From NCBI GenBank assembly GCA_033722075.1, contig JAWVZU010000242.1, forward strand, positions 1 to 6,112: DNA of 6,112 nt, written 5' to 3'. This stretch comes from JAWVZU01 sp033722075 (GTDB lineage Bacteria > Pseudomonadota > Gammaproteobacteria > Xanthomonadales > SZUA-38). A model generated the notes under the pieces. That model ran no database searches. It was not told the origin of the DNA and was given only the letters and a program-made list of their open reading frames with translations. Shown here piece after piece: positions 1 to 4,924 of this stretch (the first letter of the stretch is position 1; each line of letters opens with the position of its first letter). The position numbers and the translations under genes were made by a program.

Positions 1-776
1 ACTGTCCATCAGAAGAACGAATGATTCGCCTAGCCCTGAACGGCTTTGAGGAGATTCGGGCGCTGTCCTTCGACTTGTCGAACCGCCGGTTGAAGGTCGT
101 GCATGACGGCGCGGTCGAGCCCGTCACCTCGAAACTGAAGACCTTGGGGCTAGGCGCCTCGCTTCAGGAAACCGTCGCTGCAAATCCGGAGACCATCAAG
201 GCCGCCGAGTTTTCGGCAGCTTCTGCTAAGCAAGAATCCGGGACCCTGCGCTGGTTGCTCGGCATCAATGCACTTCTGTTCGTGGTGGAAATGACTGCCG
301 GTCTGATCGCCCAGTCCACCGGCCTGATTGGCGAGTCCCTGGACAATTTTGCCGATGCGGCGGTCTACGGGCTCGCCCTTTACGCCGTTGGGCATAGCGT
401 GAAAATGCAGGTACGTGCCGCGCATCTGGCGGGTGTACTCCAGCTGATACTGGCTATTGGCGTACTCGCAGAGGTGATGAGGCGCTTTGTATTCGGTAGT
501 GAACCCGAATCGCTGATGATGATGGTTGTCGCATTCGTCGCGTTGATTGCCAATACCAGTTGCCTGCTGCTGATAGCAAAACATCGAAAGGGCGGGGCGC
601 ACATGAAGGCAAGCTGGATATTCTCGGCCAATGACGTGGTGATCAACGTGGGCGTCATCACCGCCGGCGCACTGGTCGCGTGGACCGGATCCAATTATCC
701 GGATCTGATTATCGGCACCATCGCGGGGGTTGTCGTGCTCAACGGCGCCAGGCGCATCCTGGCGCTCAAGGGTTGA
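1..776 (+). CDS. CDF-like cation transporter with N-terminal HMA-like domain (5' end outside window)
   Basis: Membrane protein probably exporting divalent metal cations, as cation diffusion facilitators do by proton antiport; the metal cannot be told. The reading frame is open to the left edge: codons from position 3 read CPSEER just before the ATG at 21, so that ATG is internal. The CPSEE motif followed by a beta-alpha-beta pattern (about 55 residues) matches the HMA-like metal-binding domain found in front of some cation transporters. Counting from the ATG at 21, about six hydrophobic segments follow (roughly 77-97, 107-125, 136-153, 166-186, 203-222, 226-245). D108 and D112 form a DxxxD pair in helix 2, and helix 5 carries NDVVIN (204-209), both at CDF metal-site positions. 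There is no histidine-rich loop, and the protein stops right after helix 6, so the usual C-terminal cytoplasmic domain is missing; this short form is known in the family. It is convergent with the peroxidase gene. Family is fairly sure, substrate unknown. Confidence 0.85.
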   Translation, partial: CPSEERMIRLALNGFEEIRALSFDLSNRRLKVVHDGAVEPVTSKLKTLGLGASLQETVAANPETIKAAEFSAASAKQESGTLRWLLGINALLFVVEMTAGLIAQSTGLIGESLDNFADAAVYGLALYAVGHSVKMQVRAAHLAGVLQLILAIGVLAEVMRRFVFGSEPESLMMMVVAFVALIANTSCLLLIAKHRKGGAHMKASWIFSANDVVINVGVITAGALVAWTGSNYPDLIIGTIAGVVVLNGARRILALKG

Positions 777-933
777 ACAACTCCGCAACGGCCGGCCCGC
801 CTGCGAGCACAAGGAACGCTTCTACGGTATCTGGGGCTCCACCACCTGCGCCCAGGCAGAAGCCGCCCTGGGCGCATGGATAGCCGCCATGGCGACGAGC
901 CCAGTGCTCTATTTGGACTCCGGGACCCGACAC

Positions 934-2265
934 CTAGGGGTTGAAGCCATCAGATAGCGTTTTCATAAAGGCCACGATGGCATCTTCTTCCGCTTCCGAG
1001 AGTCCCAGATCGCCCAATTCCTCGGTATTGATGTTCACGTCCACTTCGGGCTCGGGCCAGCAGTCGGCCATGATCGCCATTTCGACCGGCGTGAACGGGT
1101 CAGGACAGATCGGCTTGATATCTCGCGTGTTGTAGAAATGGACGATCTGCTTGAGCGTTTTGAAATAGCCATTGTGCCCGAAAGCCTTGACCGAACCTGG
1201 GAAGGGGCGCCGGTCCACGTTACGCAGCGTCGGTACCTTGTGTTTGCCGTTACTCTCGGCAGCGTAATGCTGGTAATCGATTCTTGAGTCCAGGAACCCT
1301 CCCAGTCCCAAATCGATCCAGTCTGGGCCCAAGGGGTTGAAAGCGAGCATGTCGTACCATGGATTGTCGGGGTTGCGGGGCAGGCCCAGGTTGTCGTAGG
1401 TGAAATCGGTGAACAATGCCCCTTGCCGGGGGTTCATGGTATGGCAACGCGCGCACTTGGCTTTGCCGAGGAACAGGTTCCGACCCCACCGCTCCTGCGC
1501 AGTGAGTTTCACCATGCTCCGCTGGGCATAATCGAACTTGGAGGTAAATGCATTCGATTCGGGTGAGGCTTCGTACATGGCGATAGCCAGTGCGATCGTG
1601 TCGTAGGCCTCGCCGACCCGGCTGCGATCCTCGGGATCCAGCCCGACGATCCCGCCTTCTGTGGCGCAGTTCGTCTCGATATCCGCCGGCCAGTCTATCG
1701 CGCAAAGTTCAGGACCTGCGACCTCGGTCAGGGTGACGGGATAGCTGTCATCCGGATCGCAGATCCGGTAGATCACGCAGGCACTGTCAGGCAGGGCTTG
1801 CTCGACCGGATTGAGAAACGGTCCCTGAGCCTGATCGGCGGCCGGGTTGCCGAGCTTCTCGCCGGTCGCCCGCCCGTCCCAGAAGTTGCCACCGACGAAG
1901 CTGGGATTCTTGGCCTGGGGTCCTGCAGCATCGAGATGGAAAATCGGGCTGAAGGTCGCATAAGCCGAACTCGGCGGCTTGCGATTACCGAAACGGCCCG
2001 CGATCGACCCCTCGTAAACCGAGCCCAGTGCGTTGGTGTTCGAATCCGGTCCGGTCCAGCCCCAGTCGGGGTCATGGCAAGCGGCGCAGGATTGGTTGCC
2101 GTTGAGCGACAGTCGCGGGTCGAAGAAGATCGACTTGCCGAGTTGTTCGACGTCTGACAGACCGGGTACGGGCTGGGCCATGACTGGCGATGCCAGGTGA
2201 AACTGCAGCGCACCCAGCAACAGGGTCACGATCGGGGAGTAACGGCGTCGGTTTGACGGGCGCAT
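934..2265 (-). CDS. Exported dihaem cytochrome c peroxidase / MauG-family protein
   Basis: 443 aa. Residues 1-30 are a Sec signal peptide (RRR, hydrophobic core, cleavage near VMA|QP), so it acts in the periplasm. Two c-type haem sites are visible: CAACH at 60-64 and CARCH at 271-275. Other family landmarks are FFDPRLS (47-53), FWDGR (128-132), TLRNV (346-350) and FGHNG (362-366). Dihaem peroxidases reduce H2O2 to water with electrons from a small cytochrome c; MauG relatives instead oxidise protein or small-molecule substrates, and the sequence does not decide between them. It is longer than a classical CcpA (about 330-350 aa), partly because of an insert at about 150-215 with four extra cysteines (C163, C169, C188, C200); C387 and C402 are further extras. 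Start choice: GGAG sits 8 nt before the ATG, and the signal peptide begins there. Upstream is a perfect FNR-type box, suggesting induction under low oxygen. Family assignment is strong. Confidence 0.93.
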   Translation of the reverse strand: MRPSNRRRYSPIVTLLLGALQFHLASPVMAQPVPGLSDVEQLGKSIFFDPRLSLNGNQSCAACHDPDWGWTGPDSNTNALGSVYEGSIAGRFGNRKPPSSAYATFSPIFHLDAAGPQAKNPSFVGGNFWDGRATGEKLGNPAADQAQGPFLNPVEQALPDSACVIYRICDPDDSYPVTLTEVAGPELCAIDWPADIETNCATEGGIVGLDPEDRSRVGEAYDTIALAIAMYEASPESNAFTSKFDYAQRSMVKLTAQERWGRNLFLGKAKCARCHTMNPRQGALFTDFTYDNLGLPRNPDNPWYDMLAFNPLGPDWIDLGLGGFLDSRIDYQHYAAESNGKHKVPTLRNVDRRPFPGSVKAFGHNGYFKTLKQIVHFYNTRDIKPICPDPFTPVEMAIMADCWPEPEVDVNINTEELGDLGLSEAEEDAIVAFMKTLSDGFNP

Positions 2266-2340
2266 CGCTGTATCTCCGGGGGTGGTTCAGGAGATTGGAT
2301 CAATCATCAGTTGTATTTTAATTAAGTATATACAAGATAT

Positions 2341-2365
2341 TTTAATAAAAATTATCCTAATATTT
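2341..2365 (-). promoter_or_regulatory. Candidate -10 region of the peroxidase promoter
   Basis: On the minus strand this AT-rich stretch reads AAATATTAGGATAAT (2365 to 2351) and holds several -10-like hexamers (TATTAG, TAGGAT, GATAAT). With the FNR box centred at 2394.5, a start site near 2345-2353 would put the box about 41-50 bp upstream, close to the class II activator position. The exact hexamer cannot be chosen. The leader that follows (about 80 nt) contains an inverted repeat, TTGTAT at 2311-2316 with ATACAA at 2330-2335. Confidence 0.35.
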
Positions 2366-2387
2366 GGGGTTTGATCGAGCGATTACC

Positions 2388-2401
2388 TTGATCTGGATCA
2401 A
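2388..2401 (-). promoter_or_regulatory. FNR/Anr-type operator
   Basis: TTGATCTGGATCAA is an exact match to the FNR/Anr consensus TTGAT-N4-ATCAA and a near-perfect palindrome. It lies about 123-136 bp upstream of the peroxidase start codon, beyond an AT-rich stretch that can hold the promoter. Cytochrome c peroxidase genes are known FNR/Anr targets in several proteobacteria. No intact gene starts on the other side, so the leftward peroxidase gene is the likely target. Regulation itself is inferred. Confidence 0.75.
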
Positions 2402-2529
2402 CAAAACAGCAAGTAGCCGTATCCCGACCTGGCACCTGACTGACCCGATAGATGATCAGGCGAACGTGCTGGCTCGAGCATCTTCTGGTAGGGGGCGGCC
2501 CCTGGCATGTACCTGCCCCTGGCCAGTGC

Positions 2530-2712
2530 GGGCAATCGCCGCAGCGGACCAGACCGGCGGCCACCGGATCGAAACGCTCGATCGTGCCGGGGATGATCTG
2601 CCGTCGCGCACCTCGGCCAAAACCATCGCCTGTGACAACGGCCCCGCGTTCACCTCCAGGGCGATGTTTCCCTCAGGGCGATGTTTCCCTGGGCCGAAAA
2701 CGAAGCAGGCCG
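2530..2712 (+). pseudogene. IS3-type transposase fragment, frameshifted
   Basis: The frame whose codons start at multiples of three reads KTIACDNGPAFTSRAMF at about 2619-2669. This resembles the second catalytic Asp block of IS3-family transposases (DNGPEFTS followed by AM..WA). No first Asp block, downstream Glu block or terminal inverted repeat is visible, so it is only a scrap of the integrase core. After AMF a 17-bp tandem duplication breaks the frame. Reading through only one copy of the repeat continues as FPWAENEAGRL, closer to the family pattern, which suggests the duplication came after the gene was already present. The left limit is approximate. The rest of the 2402-2769 stretch holds no gene I can support. 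Confidence 0.5.
2657..2690 (+). repeat. 17-bp perfect tandem duplication
   Basis: CAGGGCGATGTTTCCCT occurs twice head to tail (2657-2673 and 2674-2690). The unit length is not a multiple of three, so the duplication shifts the transposase frame. It looks like a replication-slippage event in a decaying gene. Confidence 0.9.
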
Positions 2713-2769
2713 CCTGAGTCGGGAAAAACGGAAATCCGGATTTACACCACTTGCCGGGGCACCCCCTGA

Positions 2770-3087
2770 ATGCCTGCTGGAAAACCCACGGGGCTAGCGA
2801 AGACGGGAGGACGAAAGAAGGGCACCCGGAACAAGACAGCCCCGGACATCAAGCAGCTTGCCGCGCCCTACGGACCGGATGCGCTCGAGGCCCTGGCCGG
2901 AATCATGGCTGATCCCGACGCGCCCGCCGCCGCGCGGGTAGCCGCCTGCCGCGAAATCCTGTACTGGGCCTTCGGCAGACCCGCGTCCGCGGTGGAACAG
3001 CCCAGTGAGCCGAGCGCGGCCGAGAAGCTGCTGGAAGCACTGGCGGAGCTGATGGCGCTTTCCCCGCCGTTGACGCCGCAGCAGTAG
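2770..3087 (+). CDS. Phage-type GGRKKGTxNK protein, candidate terminase small subunit-like
   Basis: 105 aa, cytoplasmic, no membrane segment. Near the N-terminus it carries TGGRKKGTRNKTAPDIKQL (about residues 12-30), a basic motif typical of small phage proteins encoded directly upstream of the terminase large subunit. An alanine-rich helical part follows (ALEALAGIMADPDAPAAARV, then AACREILYWAFGRPASAVEQ). A role in DNA recognition for packaging is plausible from position but not shown. The ATG comes directly after an in-frame TGA, and no good ribosome site is seen. The gene ends in TAG at 3085-3087, in the same frame as the terminase relic, and its last codons (from the ATG at 3052: MALSPPLTPQQ) look like the beginning of a terminase large subunit. 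The TAG may therefore be a mutation, and the true end of this gene is uncertain. Confidence 0.55.
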   Translation: MPAGKPTGLAKTGGRKKGTRNKTAPDIKQLAAPYGPDALEALAGIMADPDAPAAARVAACREILYWAFGRPASAVEQPSEPSAAEKLLEALAELMALSPPLTPQQ

Positions 3088-3552
3088 CGCGAACTGGCGC
3101 GCTGATATCCGCTGCGCGACATCCCGCAACAGGTCGCCCTGGTCCGGGATCGGGTGCGATTCAAGGTGGTGCCGGCCGGGCGTCGTTCCGGCAAGACCGA
3201 GCGGGCCAAGCGGTTCGTGGCCAAGGCCGCGATGCGCCAGCCCGGGCTGTACTTCATCGGCGCGCCGACCCATGGTCAGGTCAAGCGCATCTACTGGAAC
3301 GACATGAAGCTGCTGTGCTTCGCCTCGATCTGCCGCAAGCGGCCGTCGGAATCGGAGCTGCAGATCACCCTGGACAACGGCTTGGTGGTGCAGCTGGCCT
3401 GTCTGGATCAGCCCAGCCGGTTCGAGGGCGTGCCCTGGGACGGCGGCGTCATCGACGAGATCGCCGACGTCAAGGCGGGAGTGGCGGCTGGACGGGCAGA
3501 AATCGGCATACCCGAACCGGGCCGATGGGTCATTCTGCTGCAGTCAAACTGA
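3052..3552 (+). pseudogene. Phage terminase large subunit remnant (ATPase N-terminal part)
   Basis: TerL is the motor ATPase that packs phage DNA into the prohead. The clear homology runs from YPLRDIPQQ (3106) through a Walker A loop, PAGRRSGKT (about 3172-3198), then YFIGAPTHGQVKRIYW, to the Walker B stretch GGVIDEIAD at about 3442-3468. Full TerL proteins are about 450-500 aa; here the ATPase is cut off soon after Walker B and the nuclease domain is absent. The tail to the TGA at 3550 (ending VILLQSN) does not look like TerL. Upstream, an in-frame TGA at 3103-3105 falls where the sequence around it (ELAR_YPLRD) suggests a former Trp codon, and an in-frame TAG sits at 3085-3087. The GTG at 3154 could start a product but would omit the conserved YPLRD block. 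I judge it dead. Confidence 0.8.
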
Positions 3553-3738
3553 ATCGCTAGCGATCGCTGCTAAATTTGGGACCACCCGGCGTCGTCAAAA
3601 GTTGCGGACTACCCTTTCGATACCATCGGGATTTTTGCGGGAGCGAGTTATGCACGGTGGTGCAGGGTAGGGGCTACTTGCAACGGGCGCCCGGATTAAA
3701 TATGAACGAATACAATTACCTAGAATTTGGCTGCCGAT
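3486..3738. other. Gene-free stretch between terminase relic and tRNA fragment
   Basis: I see no supported gene here on either strand. It holds a 12-bp palindrome, ATCGCTAGCGAT (3553-3564), and becomes AT-richer from about 3695 to 3730, just before the tRNA fragment. It does not contain the missing 5' half of the tRNA: no strand pairing with the acceptor stem (a TCCCCGG) and no D-arm is present at the required distance. Confidence 0.6.
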
Positions 3739-3783
3739 CTGTTAACCAGCGGGTCGGCGGTTCGAGCCCGTCCCGGGGAGCCA
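3739..3783 (+). tRNA. 3' fragment of tRNA-Asn (GTT), probable att site scar
   Basis: The sequence from the anticodon loop (CTGTTAA, anticodon GTT at 3741-3743) to an encoded CCA (3781-3783) is tRNA-like. The T arm is intact: GGCGG (3756-3760) pairs with CCGTC (3768-3772) around TTCGAGC. The 3' acceptor strand is CCGGGGA (3773-3779) with discriminator G. The anticodon-stem 5' strand (3734-3738, CCGAT) does not pair with CCAGC (3746-3750), and no D arm or 5' acceptor strand exists upstream. It is therefore a 3' fragment and not a working tRNA. Such fragments, starting at the anticodon loop, are the usual attachment sequences left by tyrosine-integrase elements at tRNA genes. The neighbouring integrase tail and phage relic fit this. 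Confidence 0.85.
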
Positions 3784-3792
3784 GACACAGCG

Positions 3793-3827
3793 GGGCCTCC
3801 AGCGTGATCACGCGGAGGCCCTTTTTT
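3793..3827 (+). terminator. Strong intrinsic terminator behind the tRNA fragment
   Basis: GGGCCTCC (3793-3800) pairs with GGAGGCCC (3814-3821). The inner GCGTGATCACGC (3802-3813) is itself a palindrome and extends the stem, with A3801 bulged. Six T follow (3822-3827). It lies 9 nt after the CCA end, as expected for a native tRNA terminator. It works only rightwards, since the minus side lacks a T run. The integrase remnant's stop codon lies inside this hairpin. Confidence 0.85.
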
Positions 3828-3936
3828 GTGCCTGGGGCAAATTTGGGACAGTAATCGCCTCGGCAGCGGCCTGCAGGTGCTGACCGCCGAGGTGAGCGTG
3901 GCGCGGGACCATACTGTAGTTCGACCAGCCGTCCAG
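3808..3936 (-). pseudogene. C-terminal remnant of a tyrosine integrase
   Basis: The minus-strand frame reads LDGWSNYSMVPRHAHLGGQ and then a tail HLQAAAEAITVPNL ending in PQAQKRASA and TGA. This matches the extreme C-terminus of phage/island tyrosine recombinases (pattern GGWsSyxMVxRYAHLxxxHL, then a GTNL-like tail). Only 42 codons remain; the Arg-His-Arg part of the active site is gone, and an in-frame TAG (3937-3939) lies just upstream. The residue at the place of the catalytic tyrosine (RYAHL) is His (CAC at 3898-3900), one base from TAC, so even this piece is mutated. The gene ran toward the tRNA fragment and ended in its terminator, the normal layout of an integrase next to its tRNA attachment site. 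The missing upstream part is replaced by hepT, whose stop lies about 20 bp away. Confidence 0.75.
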
Positions 3937-3956
3937 CTACAGCAGGCGCTCGGCTT

Positions 3957-4322
3957 TCACGACTTAGGCGTATCCTCGTTCGGAATCAGCGGTGTCAGCG
4001 CCGTGAACAACGACCCGAGACGTGACTGCACGAGCGTCCAGACGAGATCGAGGCGCACCTCGGCATAACCGTGGATCAGCCGGTGGCGCATGCCGGTGAT
4101 CTCCCGCCACGGAATCTCGGGGTGCGCCGTCTGGGTGGCGGACGAAACCCTGCCGGCCGCCTCGCCGATCACTTCCAGCGAGCGGATCACGGCATTCTGG
4201 TGCAGACGGCTGGAACGAAAGCCGGTCTCGTCCAGCCCCTCGACGAAGCTCAGCGCATCCCGCGCGGCCATCACCCTGTCGAGCAGCAGTGCCGCGTCGC
4301 GTTCGGGTATGGTCTCAGCCAT
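3957..4322 (-). CDS. hepT: HepT-type HEPN RNase toxin
   Basis: 121 aa helical HEPN-domain protein. The hallmark RX4HXY motif is present as RHRLIHGY, with R79, H84 and Y86. The preceding IPWREITGM and the helix around HQNAVIRSLEVIGEAAG (41-57) are typical of the HepT/DUF86 family. HepT is an RNase toxin that is silenced when its MntA partner adds AMP groups to the motif tyrosine, which is present here. Start choice: the ATG at 4322 overlaps the end of mntA by 8 nt, giving translational coupling, and the protein from there has the family's usual length. The same frame stays open upstream to 4634, but that part lies over mntA and is not coding. It sits against the integrase relic, so it is probably cargo of the integrated DNA. 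Confidence 0.9.
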   Translation of the reverse strand: MAETIPERDAALLLDRVMAARDALSFVEGLDETGFRSSRLHQNAVIRSLEVIGEAAGRVSSATQTAHPEIPWREITGMRHRLIHGYAEVRLDLVWTLVQSRLGSLFTALTPLIPNEDTPKS

Positions 4323-4620
4323 GAACCGTCTCGGCCTGGGCCAGGATGCGGCGGCGGCGGATGTAGTTGCGGCTGGCCGTGATGGCGTCGCGCTCCACCA
4401 GATCGACCCGGCGTCCGAGCAACGCTTCCAGTGCCTCCTTGAAATCCACGAAGGCGGCGAGGTCGTCGCGGGTCGAGGGCGCGAAGGTGACCAGGAAGTC
4501 GGCGTCACTACGGGCCGGGTCGAAGTCGCCGTCACGCATGGCCGAACCGAACACATCGAGGCGCACGATGCCGTGCCGGTGCCAGGCTGAACACGCCCAC
4601 CCGAATTCCGGATGAACCAT
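4315..4620 (-). CDS. mntA: MntA-type minimal nucleotidyltransferase antitoxin
   Basis: 101 aa. The MNT fold is seen in LDVFGSAMRD (21-30), with GS at 25-26, then SDADFLV with D39 and D41, and RRVDLVE supplying the third Asp (D73). These are the nucleotide- and metal-binding residues of polymerase-beta-type transferases. MntA antitoxins AMPylate the HepT tyrosine and so neutralise the toxin. The spacing between GS and DxD is 12 residues, slightly longer than the usual 10-11. The start is the ATG at 4620; an in-frame TAA at 4627-4629 excludes anything longer, and the ribosome site is weak. It is first in a two-gene operon and overlaps hepT by 8 nt. No convincing promoter was identified between 4621 and 4684. 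Confidence 0.9.
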   Translation of the reverse strand: MVHPEFGWACSAWHRHGIVRLDVFGSAMRDGDFDPARSDADFLVTFAPSTRDDLAAFVDFKEALEALLGRRVDLVERDAITASRNYIRRRRILAQAETVHG

Positions 4621-4684
4621 ATTTGCTTATTCACGCGCGACGGTATAGCGCTTGGAGTCAGTAAGCCTATCTCAAAATGGGCAA

Positions 4685-4715
4685 TGAACCGCCCCGGGAT
4701 TCCCGGGGCGGTTCA
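4685..4715. repeat. 31-bp palindrome (14-bp stem, 3-nt loop)
   Basis: TGAACCGCCCCGGG (4685-4698), ATT, then CCCGGGGCGGTTCA (4702-4715) form a perfect hairpin. No T run follows on the plus side; on the minus side TTGCCCATTTTG follows, so it could act as a weak terminator for leftward transcription arriving from the operon on the right. It starts with TG and ends with CA, like abutted IS3-type terminal repeats, so an IS scar is another possibility; no matching flanking target duplication is seen (CAA against CTA). Confidence 0.7.
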
Positions 4716-4787
4716 CTACACCAGCCAGAATCTCGATCACCTCGGACTGGTGGCGGGGAGGTGCGACGAGTTGGAAATCGTAAAAAA

Positions 4788-4922
4788 TTAATTGAATTTC
4801 AGATAATTACGAGGAATATTGTGATCGCCCTGGGCCAGCGCTTCATCGACGGGAATGGTCGTGATCTGCGCGTTGGTCTCGGCCAGCAGTTGCTCCACAC
4901 CCTTAGTGATGTTCCGTGCCAC
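4788..4922 (-). pseudogene. Truncated rhodanese-like protein (N-terminal fragment)
   Basis: The GTG start (4922-4920) comes 2 nt after the stop of the CoA-binding gene, so it was the next gene of that operon. The first about 33 codons, starting MARNITKGVEQLLAE and including ITTIPVDEAL, look like the lead-in and first strand of a single-domain rhodanese, the sulfurtransferase fold. The core expected next (a VDVRE-type strand and the catalytic Cys loop) is missing. From about 4820 leftwards the DNA turns AT-rich, and the frame ends at TAA 4788-4790 after only 44 codons. I read this as a gene cut by the insertion or deletion that produced the neighbouring scarred zone. A short genuine protein cannot be excluded, and the rhodanese call rests on a short stretch. 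Confidence 0.5.
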
Positions 4923-4924
4923 GG

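Noticed and set aside
150..812. 220-aa minus-strand open frame over the cation transporter
   Set aside because: Low-complexity composition without domains; it is antisense to a gene with clear CDF motifs on the plus strand.
3085..3105. Stop-codon recoding (TAG and TGA read as sense) in a phage gene
   Set aside because: Two different stops within 20 bases beside a truncated terminase are better explained by decay, and the surrounding bacterial genes use TGA as an ordinary stop. No suppressor tRNA is visible.
3553..3564. 12-bp palindrome ATCGCTAGCGAT as an operator
   Set aside because: It stands in a gene-free stretch with no promoter or gene next to it, and a 12-bp palindrome is not rare in this composition.
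3709..3783. Complete tRNA-Asn gene
   Set aside because: The 5' acceptor strand, D arm and anticodon-stem 5' strand are absent; only the anticodon loop to CCA is tRNA-like.
3572..3849. 11-bp direct repeat AAATTTGGGAC (3572-3582 and 3839-3849) flanking the tRNA fragment, as possible att or arm sites
   Set aside because: Several 11-mer repeats are expected by chance in 6 kb, and the right copy is explained as coding for the VPNL part of the integrase tail. Similarity does not extend beyond 11 bases.
3957..4634. A single 225-aa minus-strand protein
   Set aside because: Its upstream part covers mntA in another frame and shows no domain; the HepT domain starts at the ATG at 4322 with an 8-nt overlap, and MntA has its own clear motifs.
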